From Pteria penguin (Eukaryota; Mollusca; Bivalvia; Pterioida; Pteriidae): DNA of 64,000 nucleotides. Below the pieces are notes generated by a model. It was given only the letters and a program-made list of their open reading frames with translations. It did no database searches and had not been told where the DNA came from. Shown here piece by piece: positions 1 to 13,000 of this stretch. The stretch's first letter is position 1; each line of letters starts with the position of its first letter. Where the stretch lies: assembly GCA_035048485.1 (NCBI GenBank), contig CM068587.1:37194816-37258815 (forward strand). Direction: 5' to 3'. The position numbers and the translations under genes are program-made.

Positions 1-2243
1 TCGATGACCTTTTGACCTTCATAATGGTCTTCACGCCAAAAAAAAAAAATTTTTTTGGACTTTGTTGCCGCCGGGGGCATTAGCGTTTCACAAACAGCTT
101 GTTTTCTAATACTTTAATTATTGTTGAATCCATGTTTGATGGCAACGAGACCATTTGGACCAGTAAATATTCAATATTGGAATAATTTTCTACTGAAAAT
201 GCAATAAAAAGTTTAGGGTCGAGGACAAAATTTAGGGTCGGTCGGGTGACGGAAAACATGTATATTTTTCTTTTGGCCTTACGTTGGAGGAATTACGCCA
301 GGGAACATGAATTCAATAAAATTACTGAATATTGACAAGACAATGAATTCGTTTGATTGCATTGATTAAGAATTTTAATTTTAATGAATTTTGATGCACA
401 CATTTCCTAAATTATTTATCAATACCACGGTTTTTGTTAAGTTACTGATATGTACAATTAGATACATTGTCATCTTACATACATTCAAGCAGGGAATTAT
501 ATATCTTAGATATATAAGTCCCTGATTCAAGTAGTCTGTCTGATAAAAAAAAATCATCAATTCTCCACGACTTTCGAAAATGGTCTTTCAACCCTTGTTT
601 AATTGCAAAATTTAACCATTTACTATTAACTAGAACTGTCATAACGGAATAGATACCACCGGCAACAAAGTATTCTTAATGCGAGATAACTATTTGATGA
701 ATTTTCGCCAATATCGGATTTCTGAAATAGGAGACGATAAAGGTGAATGCCGCGAAGGAAATTGATGCTCGCCCCTTCGCCCGAGGCGAGTGAAAATACG
801 TTTAGTCTAAACGTTCACCGGTTTGGTGAATAGAAAATTCTAAATCCAGATGTAAAAGTCTTTTTAAATTTCGCAAATTTGATACAACGCATATTTTGCA
901 AATATTGCGAGGTTTCATGGTACATGGTACAATCATTACTGATTTTAGAAAGTTAATCACAGTATCGTTTTATATTTAAGTATAATTGTCTACTTATGAG
1001 TACACTTCGTATTGGAAGAAGAAGAAGATATTTTGACATCTGTGCTGAGATGGGTATTATATAAATTTCGTCGTGGTTGCAACACATTTATGTCCATCTC
1101 TGTGTACCTTCTACTGCACGTGACTACTTTTTTGAAAGAAGTCTACGTCTCTGCTGTTTTAAGTGCTGTATCTGAGACCGAGTCGCCAAATGAATAAAGG
1201 AATAATGGGCTACATATGCCTCATGTCCACCTGAAGCCGTGTAACGGCATGGTCATTGAAACCTGGTCAAAATTTTTTTGATTGAATAGAAAATTTTATG
1301 ACACGTTTGTAAAATACAGGTGTACATTGATGTAATGTCCCTTACTTCCACTTAGGTATAAGTTAATTAAAAGGTGTGCAAAACCTTGTCCGTTTTGACC
1401 AACATAGGACAAAACCAGGTAAAAGGTGGTATCCTATGATATTTTTGTAATTCGAGAATTTAAAATATGCATTGTTTGAAAACCTTGTCCGTTTTTTGAC
1501 CTCGAGAGGACACGTACAGGTAGATGGCTAATTGCATAAGTAGATATTAACATGGATCCAAAATTGGCCTCACGATCTGTCCATGGAGAACAGCCATACA
1601 GTATATAGGATTCGTCTTGTCCAGGCTAAATATGTGTCCTTCCGTTGTTTGTATGTTTGTTCATTTGTTCCTCTTCCCCAGATCTTTTCTGAGTTATAAG
1701 TCAGTCATTTTGCAATTTAGATCCTGACTAAACTTAACACAAATATTTCTTTAGAACTAAAGGCATGTCATAAACTTGACTCATGGTCATGTGACCTATT
1801 TCAAGGATAAGGAGGCAGGAGCATTCTCGGTTGATGTGATTTGACCTTGACCTAAAACCAAACCTTCAAAGTCAAGGTTCAGCCAATTTTTCAATTTGCC
1901 TATTTATGTAGTCTAACAGTTCATGCTAGGCGAAAAGGTTCCTAAAAAGACCCCTCGACGCTTCAAGTGAAGTTGTTGCATACATGTACTGATAGGTAAA
2001 ATCTTGGAGACTATACACCGAATGGGTACAGCCACCATATGCATGAGACAATCTTGATGTAGCATAAAACTTCAAGGTCAAGGTCACTGGGGACATACAA
2101 GCTACTTTCGTTTAATATATATTCAGTGACATTATATGTTACAGATGTAGTCATATAGATATTCTGGATGCATTAAACCACCTGAATAGAATTTTGCATC
2201 CATATATTTATCCAGGGATAATGACATATTTGATATTTTCCAG
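1..2243. other. 5' flank: intron of the methionine synthase gene, no exon found
   Basis: No exon is recognisable here. I looked on the + strand for the missing MTR N-terminus (the conserved DGGMGTM motif and the GNNDIL segment) and did not find them, so the first exon or exons lie before position 1. The sequence is AT-rich. Positions 1-105 are the tail of a dispersed repeat with 'gttgccgccgggggcatt' and 'gtttcacaaac', seen again near 11380 and 19630. Around 1620-2100 is decayed repeat with several 'tgaccttgacct' and 'caaggtca' segments. The short open frames here have no recognisable protein features. Confidence 0.6.
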
Positions 2244-5200
2244 GATTATCTGGAGGCTGGGGCTGACTTTATCGAGACCAATACTTTCAGTGGAACGTGT
2301 ATAGCACAGGCTGACTACGGCACAGAACACCTGGTTAGGAACACATTGAAAGTTAACAAACTGATTTGTTTAAATGTGCTTGAAAACCTAAAAAATACTG
2401 AAAATTTTGAAGTCAGAATAATTGATTTCTTTTAAAAGAATGGTGACCTCTGGAGCTGAATAGATATGGTAATCACTTGTGGAAAATGTACATCAAGTGA
2501 AAAAGTTGTGTGTTGAGATCAGTTGGTGAAATGTTCCAACACAATGTTTACTTTGAAGTTGTTTATTTTTAGGATGTTCTGGTTGATAATGCAACCTCTG
2601 GCAAGCAAGCCAGTGTCACTGGACAAATGTGATAATTGCTAAATGATAATGTTTTGATATCAGTCAGTGTAAATATCATAATATGTCTATTCTTTGAAGC
2701 GTTAAACTGTTTGCTAAATACATATGATATATAATTTATTGATCACTTTTTGATTTACACTTTGAACAATCCATGTTTTATCAAGTACAGTTAGAACTTG
2801 GATGACATTCACTGTATATGTATAAACTTTTTATGCTCCATGATGAATTTGGGAATTCATAGTAACTATTCTTGTTTGTCTGTTAGTATTTCCACTCGTC
2901 TGTCTAATTATTTCCAGGAACTATCGTCAGATCTATGCAATGGTGACTTTTCCATCTCCTCAGATATTTCTTATTTGAGACACAAAGGATTTAAATTTGA
3001 ATTGAATTAAATAGAATTTCAATTAAATTTACAGTAAATTGAATTTAGATATATACTAAATTAAAATAAAATAAATTTTGAATTTGAATGAAAATTAGAA
3101 TTATAATTAAAGTAAATCTACTAAAATTCAAATTGAATTTATTTCAAATGGAGTCAGTAATTGGTTTGATGCAGTTTGAGGTGCATCCATCTGTTTCACT
3201 GACTTTTTTATGTTTTAAATTATATTATCATAATTATAAAACTCTAGATCATTGAATATTTGTATGGAGATATTCATGCTTTATTTGGATGTATAAGTAT
3301 GTGAATAGGGAATTGCATCAGACTTCTCATATTTCTTACAGTGATATAGGGAAATTTTTTTATCATATGGATGTGATCAACCACTTTTTCATTGAATTGC
3401 AAATGAGGTTATTGCCATATGTTTCAAATCTGAATAATACTGATTTATATATATTTTATTCCAGAAATAATCATACTGCTATATTTTAGAATTTCTGACA
3501 TTTTTTTATTATTTAGACTTACAGATTGAACTTTGAAGCTGCAAAAATAGCAAGACGTGCGGCCGATGATGTAACAAAAGCAAGTGGGGTGCAGCGTTAT
3601 GTAGCAGGTGCCATGGGACCAACTAACCGAACTCTTTCTATATCTCCGTCGGTGGAAAAACCAGAGTTTCGTAATATAAGTAAGTAAAATATTGTAATAT
3701 TGAAATTCTTCCTTGTTTTCCATGTTCATCTTAACAGTTATCATTCATTGGTTATGTCTGAACTCTGAGACATGTATGTGAATTCAGTAAGTAAATTATG
3801 TTGAACCTCATTGTGAGCTTGAGCTTAGCTTGACTAAAACCCGGTGTAGCCTAATTAGTTAGGTACTTGGCTCACGACCAGTAGGTCCTGCATTTGAATC
3901 CTGCCATAGGCTCTTGGATTCTGTCTTTAGAATGAGATGTGGCTCATAAAAGATCCTTCTCTTCCATAGATGGGTCCTTTTCAGAAGTCTTTCATATTTA
4001 GAAATATTGTGACAATATTCACATGTAATTGGTTGGAGGATGTTCATATTTGGTATGAAGTTTGAATTTAAAGAGACTGTCCCAAGTACTGGTATCTTAA
4101 TATGACCTAAATTGTGACCTATAATGTCATGTGAGTAAATGCAGGGTTAATCAGTTACACATTTTGGAGGAAAATTGTGGATTTCCAAGAGAAATCCAAG
4201 ATTTTGTCAGACTCACTGATACACAATCAGCGAATCATAAAGATTGAACCTTGACTCTTAAGAGGTGAGAGGCTACAGTTAGTTCCAGGATGATGCTTTC
4301 TCTGAGGAATGAGGTTTGACTCCAACCGTGAGCAAGCACTTTTCTGTTGTGATTAATCATTTTCTGCCCTCCCCCTCCCTCTCTGTCCTTTGGACGACAC
4401 CACTTAAGCAAAGACTTTGTGTCACAGAAAACAGAGGCATGTTAAATATCCCTCATTGCCTTGGATGGGTAACAAATGATACATGTATGTAAGAATTATC
4501 AGGTGGAGGTCATGAACCACCATTGTAATCTTTGTGATGAGTAAAGCAATACAGGGTCCAAATTAGCAATTGCCCGGTCGTCAAAAACAACCTTTAATCT
4601 ATTCAGGAAACCTCAAATTTCAGAAAATGTGATGGAGGTCATCCAAATTTTCTTTAAATTTACCCATCTGAGGACCCAAAATGTTTGCCAATTTCGAGCC
4701 CAGCAATATAACAAACAAACTGATATAATGCATTTTTTTTGTTAGATATTAATGTTAGAGAGTTTTCGCTTAAATTGCCAGTAGTATTTTAGCTACACAT
4801 GATTCAGACTTTGACATGCTGTCAGAGTCTTGACACAAGACTATAACTCTGTGTTCCAGCCATTGCACATACACCTTAAATCACCAAAGGTCAGGAAAGG
4901 TTCACACTGAAGACCTTTCCTTAACAACATGAGATAAATAATCATTCTGCCAATAAATAAGATATTAATCACCTGTATGTGCTTGTATCTTGTTATGAAT
5001 GCATCACTCACTTATATATCTTTATTTCTTATTTCTAGCTTTTGATGAACTGGTAGATGCTTACAGGGAACAAGCCCAAGGTTTACTGGATGGAGGGGCA
5101 GATATACTACTTGTCGAAACTATATTTGACACTGCAAACTCTAAAGCTGCTTTATTTGCTATTGAGGAACTCTTTAATAAGGAGAACTGTAATTGTCCAG

Positions 5201-7064
5201 TGTTTATATCTGGAACTATTGTAGATAAAAGTGGACGAACATTGTCAGGACAGACAACAGAAGCATTCCTCATTAGTGTGTCACACTCAAGTCCCATGTG
5301 GTATGTGTTTTATTGTTTGTTGTATTGTAAATATTTATCATAATTTTATGTCTTTCTTTTTCTGACTTCTTTTAATGCTGAAAATGAATGCTTTATTTAA
5401 TGACAAATCAGTTAATAATTTTTTCTCTTTTACAGTATAGGTCTAAATTGTGCATTAGGTGCCTCAGAAATGAGGCCTTTCATTGAAGCTGTGAGCAAAA
5501 ACACCACAAGCTATACTTTATGCTATCCAAATGCAGGTATGCTGTAAATAGATATATTTACTTGTCACATTCCAATAATCTCATTTTCATTTCAGAGCTG
5601 ACTAATTTTGAGATTTATCATATCATTAATACCAAAATTATAAAATGTATGATTACTATATTTATTTTTCCAATTTATGTGATTTATTATGATATGTTGA
5701 TGTCCATCTTTGTGATATATGATCATTCTGCTTGGTACGAAATGTATGGAGGGGGCAGGCTTGGTGTAATGGTTAAGCGCTTGGCTTGCGGTGCAGACGA
5801 TCCGGGTTCGATTCCCAAGTTGCGCCACTATGTTTAAGAGGTTGGTAACCTCCTGCTTCCATGTCGCGATATAACTGAAACGTAAAACACCAATCGACCA
5901 ACCAACCAACAAAATATATAGAGTATGAATTTTCAATGAATCAGTCGACCATGTCCTGTATTCTGCTAATGGATCAGTATGTCTTTACCACTATCTTCTT
6001 TTGACATTATATACATTTATTTATATTTTTTTATTTTAGGTTTACCCAATACATTTGGAGATTATGATGAAACACCTGAAATGATGGCAGATCAGCTAAG
6101 GGTAATTATACTTCTGAATGTTCGTTGTATCAGTATACAAGTAATTATCTGTATGTTATCAAGTAACTAGAGCTGCGATTAATAATCAGTCTTTTTTGTT
6201 TGAAATTGTCTCTAGACATATATACAATAGCTGGTCCATCTGTCTGGCTGTGCATTTATCTGTTCCTTTCACCTTCAGAATTTTGCTTTGTTTAGATGAA
6301 TTGTAATGCTAAAAGGGGTATCAGCTTTTCAATAAAATCACTTAAAATTAAAATGAAAACTTTGCTTTTTGTCACGTTCGGGAATATTTCACTACATGAT
6401 AGTTGTAGGTGTAGAGTGGTCTGATTCAATGAGCTGCTTTAAAATGTTTTTCAGGAGTTTGCAAAAGACGGTTTATTGAATATCGTAGGAGGATGCTGTG
6501 GGACAAGACCAGATCATATCAAGTGTGTTATATACAGATAATATTTAATAATAGATTTGAATTAATACAATACTACCAGGCCTGGGTTTCTGCTGTAATG
6601 TAGGAAGGAAAATTTGTTTGTTAATAAAATAATAATAATGATAAAAAGAAAAAATTTAATGATTCATTTTATGGTGTTTTAAACGGTGCTATTTACATTA
6701 GATATTCAAGAGGTGTTCCATCTTTACCGTTTTCATGTTGAGATTTTTGACTGTTATCTATCAGCATTGCCTACGAAAGAAATATCAAAATAGGGAGAGG
6801 AAAAATTAGAGGGAACACCAAATGGTATCTTCTGAGCAACTAAAAAATATTCATGTTTTAGTAAACTTCTGTATTACAATACTCTTTTCTTAAAAGATCC
6901 TACATGGATATAGATGTATTAGAATATTGTTGCACATATTGAATCATGAACTGTTTTCTGAAACTCTTATAAATCATCTAACAGAGCTATAAAGGAGGCA
7001 GTCTCTGTGTTCAAGCCGAGAATCCCTCCCTCAGAGCTGAAGAAAGATTTCATGATGCTATCAG
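2244..7064 (+). CDS. MTR: MTR exons for the homocysteine-binding (zinc) domain
   Basis: The first seven visible exons (~275 codons) encode most of the N-terminal TIM barrel that binds and activates homocysteine. Conserved stretches include [39 protein letters not shown] and [15 protein letters not shown]. The three zinc-ligand cysteines of the family are present: one in GLNCALG (codon 5449-5451) and the pair in VGGCCG (codons 6494-6499). The barrel's first strand and the DGGMGT motif belong to upstream exons not in the window. The domain closes with [14 protein letters not shown] at the end of the exon 6985-7064. Confidence 0.95.
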
Positions 7065-10000
7065 GTAATTCAAGTTTTCTGTTAAAGATAGTTTTGGTTT
7101 ATTGTCTTATTTATGACTTCTGGATACATGCGAACACTTGTAAATTATGGATTATTTTGAGCTTTTAAAACTTGTGGAAATCTCTGCATGTATTAAAGGT
7201 ATCAGACAATGGAATGAAACGTCAGACAGCTTTTCTTAAGAAACACAATTATGATGAAAGAAATGTACTTATATACAACACTTTTTGTCTTTGCAAACAG
7301 AAAACAAGCTTCATGTAACTTGGCTTTAGGTAACTTACTGGTAAAATTTCTTCTCTCCTTAGGTTTGGAACCGTCTTACATTGGTCCTTACACTAATTTT
7401 GTCAATATTGGAGAGAGATGTAATGTAGCAGGGTCAAGGAAATTTGCCAGACTTATTAAAAACGGAGAGTATGAGGTAAGATATGATTTGTAGGATAATA
7501 ACTTGGCACAGGCAGTAAGGAAGCAAGTGGCATTTATGAAGTAATTGAGAATATGGCGTCATGACTTTATTAGTGACGTCACTTAATCTCATAGTAATGT
7601 ATTTTAGATTTTTATTTTCTTGATATTTAATACATCTAAATATTCTTCACAGGTATTTAAGAATCTTAAAATGCATAGAAATAGCTATAGACCCTAGTTT
7701 TAGCTCTGAGGCTTACATGGACGAATGTATGAGTAATAGACCTCTTTCCCATAACTGCAGACCTGTAACGTTTCCTCCAAATGTATAATGTCATGATGAA
7801 ATTTGACGTCATTCTGATCAATTTGGTGGGAACATTAATGATTTTGCTGTCAAATATTACAGCTCTGCAGTTAAAGAAAAGAGATTTATATCTTGTATTT
7901 CTCTTAGTCTCTTTTAGAAGAAAAATCTAAGAAATAACCAAGATGCACATGATAATAGCATACATAAGACAGAAGATAAACAGGAAAGTTAAATCTTGCT
8001 AAATTCTGAAGTAGCTGGTTTAATATAATGATATTCATCATTGAAAAGCTATATGTATCTTGAAAAACTTACTGATCACACTTTTGTATTTATCAGGAAG
8101 CTCTTAGTATTGCGAAGCTACAGGTAGAGAATGGAGCCCAGGTATTGGATATCAATATGGACGAGGGAATGTTAGACGGCGTGACCTGCATGCAGAAGTT
8201 CGTTAATCTCATTTCATCTGAACCAGATATATCAAAAGTAAGCCAATACCTCATGAACGTACTTTTTATTACCTACTGTGAATATACCAAACGAAATTTA
8301 GAATAAAGGAGATTTTACTTAGGTTTATACATGTATACAAAATATGTTTTGTTTCTTTGTTACATTGACATGAAGAATTTTAATTAGGATTATCTTATGT
8401 CATCTTTTCTTGAAAATAGAAAAAATTGTTTGTTTGATGTTTAATTAAAAGTACAGAGGCATTATTTTGCCACTGTGGTGACAACAAAATATAGTGATGG
8501 AGAAAACCAAAGTATCAGAGAATACCATGTCCTTGGAATTCACTGCAGCATCTCTCTTCTCTTAAGGCTTGGTTTGAATCTTGGTCACCGCAATTGGGAT
8601 GGACTGGCAGTGAATCTACCCAAAGTCCGTAGTGTTCTTAGTATACTCCTCTGTGCACATTTGCTTAGCCCTGGCTGCCATCGTATAAAATGTGAACCAA
8701 TATGGTTTTGTACATAACAATATACAACGAAATACACAACCAAACACTGTTACTAGGAAGTTTTAGTTTTAAATGAAGTGTAGGTTTATATGTTGAGAAA
8801 TGAAAACAAAAATGAAAGAATTTAATATATCAATTAAGATTTATATTTCTGTTTACAATGTTATATTTTGATGCAGTGTTCATGAAGAGTTTTTATCGTC
8901 TATTTAATTGGGACTGAGATGTAAACTATTTGTGATCTTGGCAGGTACCTTTGTGTATAGACTCTTCCAACTTTGCTGTGATAGAAGCAGGTCTTAAGTG
9001 TACCCAGGGAAAATGTATCGTCAACAGCATCAGTCTGAAAGAAGGGGAGGAAGACTTCTTACAGAAAGCAAGGATGATCAAACAGTATGGTGCCGCAGTG
9101 GTAGTGATGGCTTTTGATGAGGAAGGACAGGTCATTGTTTGATTTTAATCGTCTATAGAAATTTCAGATGACATTATAATATTATGTTTATGATATTGAG
9201 TCTTTTCGTTACTCAGAGTTATTTCTCATTTGAGACAGTATCTGACGTAAAAAAAATTATGACATCATCAAACTCCTATTCAAATGTCATTTGCGGACTA
9301 TCATTTCCCTGAGTTTTAGATCAGTTTCCATAGAATTTGATGACATCATAAGTGTTTGACGTCAGATACTGTCCCAAATGGGAAGTAACTCTGTAAAACG
9401 AAAAGACCGAATAATGTTTAACAAATCAGTATGTAGTGGATTCTTTGTACCGGTACTTTGGAAAAAATGCACAAAACACAGTGAGAATCATACTCAAGAC
9501 AGAAAGAGAGTTCAGACGTGATTATGTGCACTTGCTTAAACCTGTGTATAAAGTACCTATCTTTGGTGTAATATACCTACATTGGTTCCTCTGCTACCAG
9601 TGGAGAATTCTTAGGTATCTTAGCTGTACAGAAATTACATGTACTGTAGATCAGCTTTTTATGTGAATAATGTATTGCAAAATAAAGTGCAATATAAGAA
9701 GATGTGTGCAAAACACTGCAATCTGTTTTTCTTAGAACATAACATTTAATCAGAAGAATGGACCTGCTGGTCTAGCATATCTCCCCAACCCGCAAGGTCC
9801 AGGCTTGGAGGATGGACTATCAGTCTTAGTCTCAGTCTTAGACTTAGTCTAGATCAGAGTCTTAGTCCTAATCTCAGTCTTAGTCCTAATCTCAGTCTTA
9901 GTCTTAATCTTAGTCTTAATGCTGAGTTCATACAGAAAATTAGATGCGTAGTAAATCTGTCATAAGGACGATTTTATTAAGTATAGATTCAAATTAAAGT

Positions 10001-13000
10001 GTGTCAGCGATAATTGTTCCACTTAACTATGCAGTCAGCTGCATTTTGCATTAAACAACTGGATTTTTAATATCATTACATTTGAACGATTGAAAGGATT
10101 CAAATTTACTCTTACTGGGCAAACTAAGCTGTATGGTGTAATATATTTTATTTATGTTCAAATTAGGCAACGGATATGAAAAGGAAAGTAGAGATATGTA
10201 CTCGTTCGTATAATCTCTTGGTGAATAAAGTCAAGTTCAACTGTAATGACATCATATTCGATCCCAACATCCTGACCATTGCGACGGGTATAGAAGAACA
10301 CAATACATATGGTGTTTCATTCATAGAGGCTGCCAAAGAAATTAAGGTAGGTGCTGTGTTTTGAATTCATTAAATTTTATGCTCTCACTCCAGATTCAGG
10401 GGAATCTAGTTTTTTGCATGTCTGTCTGCATTTTCATTTGTCTGAGGAAAAAAACTTAAACATTCCACATAATTCTTTTCGACTGCAAGAGACCTTGACT
10501 TTGACCATGACCTTTGACCTACATTTCAAAAACTTTATCATTTGATAATGGTAAGTGATAGAGCTCTCATATTTCACATGTTTATTCATTTTGACAAGAC
10601 CTTTCTGCTGGTACGAAAATTTTGACCTTGTGACTTTGACCTTGGAGTTTGACTTAAGTTTTAGGATAAAAACTTATACTGACAAAGTTGCCACCAGAGG
10701 GATTCATATTTAATAAATACACTTTGTTCTGTTAAAAAATAATAGAAATCTACTACTTCATATCCGAACATTTTAAAATATAAAATTTTTTTTTTGGTTT
10801 GAGATCAAATAAATTGTTTGGACTCTCCTTAAAAATACACACTGAATATAAAGTAATTACAGTTTGAATAAATATTGAATGTTCAGTATTACTGTAAGAA
10901 CTAAACTTTACTACAATGAGATGTATATATTATAAGAAAACAATTTTGTTTCTTTGGGTCATGAAATGAAGAAAATGGCAGTTTTAGTCCGTCTTGCTTT
11001 TTCTTTTGTTATGCACCCAGATCGATAGATAGGGGGCATATTGTTTTTGTCCTGTCTGCTTATTTGTTTGTCTTTTGTCAACTTTAACCTTGACCATAAC
11101 TTTTGAACCTTGAGGGATAGAGACTTCATATTTCACATGGGTACTCATTTAATGAAGCCATTTCAATTAACACCAATGTCAATGACCTTTTTTGTCCTGT
11201 CTATCTGTTTGTTTGTTTGTCTTTTGTCAACTTTAACCTTGGCCATAACTTTTGAACCTTGAGGGATAGAGACTTCATATTTCACATGCACACTCAACTA
11301 CTGAAGCCCTTTCAAATTACACCAAGTTTGATGACCTTTTGAACTTGACAATGACCTTTACGCAAAAAATAACTTGTTCTTACTTTGTTGCCACTGGGGG
11401 TAAAGTGTTTCACAAACACATCTTGTTAATTTTAATATCGTTCATTTATTTTCAACTGTAAAAATATATGATGAATGTGTCATTGAATTTTACAGAGAAC
11501 TTTACCAGGAGCTAGAGTGAGTGGGGGCGTGTCAAACTTTTCCTTCTCTTTTCGTGGTATGGAGACAGTGAGAGAGGCCATGCACAGTGTCTTCCTTTAT
11601 CATGCCATCAAGGTACACATGTAAATTAATTTGTATTTTTACATAATGAATAATGTAGGCATATGCAACATGTGGCAGACATCTTGATCAATATATGTAA
11701 TATTTATAACATATAAATCAGATATACGCTGTGGCCATGTAAACCTTTATGGCTTGGAGTTGTATTAAATGAAATGCAAATACATGAACCACATAACAGA
11801 ATATGCCTTTTGATATCTTACTTGCCTGCTAAACTTTTCTTAGATACTATTCATGTCAAGACTGTAATAGTTTTATTCATAGGGTAACGAAATTATCTAT
11901 GATGTTTACCAGAGTATTGTGATATTGTAGGCAGGCATGGACATGGGCATAGTGAATGCAGGATGTTTACCGGTGTATGATGATATAGAGCAGAAACTGC
12001 TAGAAATGTGTGAAAATTTGCTTTGGAATAAAGATCCAGATGGCACTGAGAAACTTTTAGCTTATGCTCAGAGTATGGGTAAAGATGCTAAAAAGGCTGG
12101 CATCAGTGATGAGTGGAGGGGAAAATCTGTGGAAGAAAGGCTGGAATATTCTCTCATCAAGGTCAACATCCTTTCATTACTCATTTCTTAATTTCTAAAA
12201 ACTGGCTTAGAATCTGATGTTTTATGATATTGATATTTAGATATAACAGGATTGTGTTTGCAACGGCTGTGCCAAAAATAGTTGAAAGATGTTGACGCAA
12301 AAGATAAGTACCATTAGACCTAATCCTGACCTTTTTGGCTATTTTGGCAGTCATTACAAAATCTTACACTTATAGTTATTATACTGACTAAAAATATTTT
12401 GTTACAATGTATTAAACCATGTCAAACTTGTTCAGAAATGCAGAAGAGTGGTAAAATTTTTCACAAGAAAAAGACAAAAACTTTACACAAGCTGACATAG
12501 GGGTATGTTTTATTTTAGATTTGAGCATGCATGGCATACCTTTTATTGAATAAGTATGCAGAAAAATAAGCTTCTATAATATATTCTCATGGCATGCATA
12601 ATACATGTAACAGAAGTTTTATACAAATCAATCATTTAAAGATGTTTTTATGCCAAGAACGATCAGGGTCATATATACCTTAATTTTGTCTTTGTCTATC
12701 CCTGTTTTCGTTTTTTGTGTTTGTTTTTTTTTTATTTTCCGGAACTTTGCCTGATACATGTATACGCAAATTGTTGCCACTAGAGGTCATCATTGTTTCA
12801 CAAACACATTTTGATGCTCTTATATGTTATACAGGTATTTTTCTGTTGCAGGGTATAGATAAACATGTAGTGGATGACACGGAGGAAGCACGACAAAACT
12901 TGACGTTATATCCTCGACCTCTCAATGTTATAGAAGGACCACTAATGAAGGTATGATCATGCCTGGAGAGACACTGTCAAGAAGCAGTTACATGTATTTA

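Noticed and set aside
1012..1197. 61-codon open frame as an upstream MTR exon
   Set aside because: No similarity to the MTR N-terminus, and no splice sites fit.
2572..2634. Possible MTR exon after an 'ttttag' acceptor
   Set aside because: The translation ([12 protein letters not shown]...) does not match methionine synthase, and exon 2244-2333 joins 3517-3679 directly in phase.
5751..5830. tRNA gene
   Set aside because: A- and B-box-like words are present, but the same head with the same body and tail recurs at 15670 and 20575 with target-site duplications, so it is a SINE.
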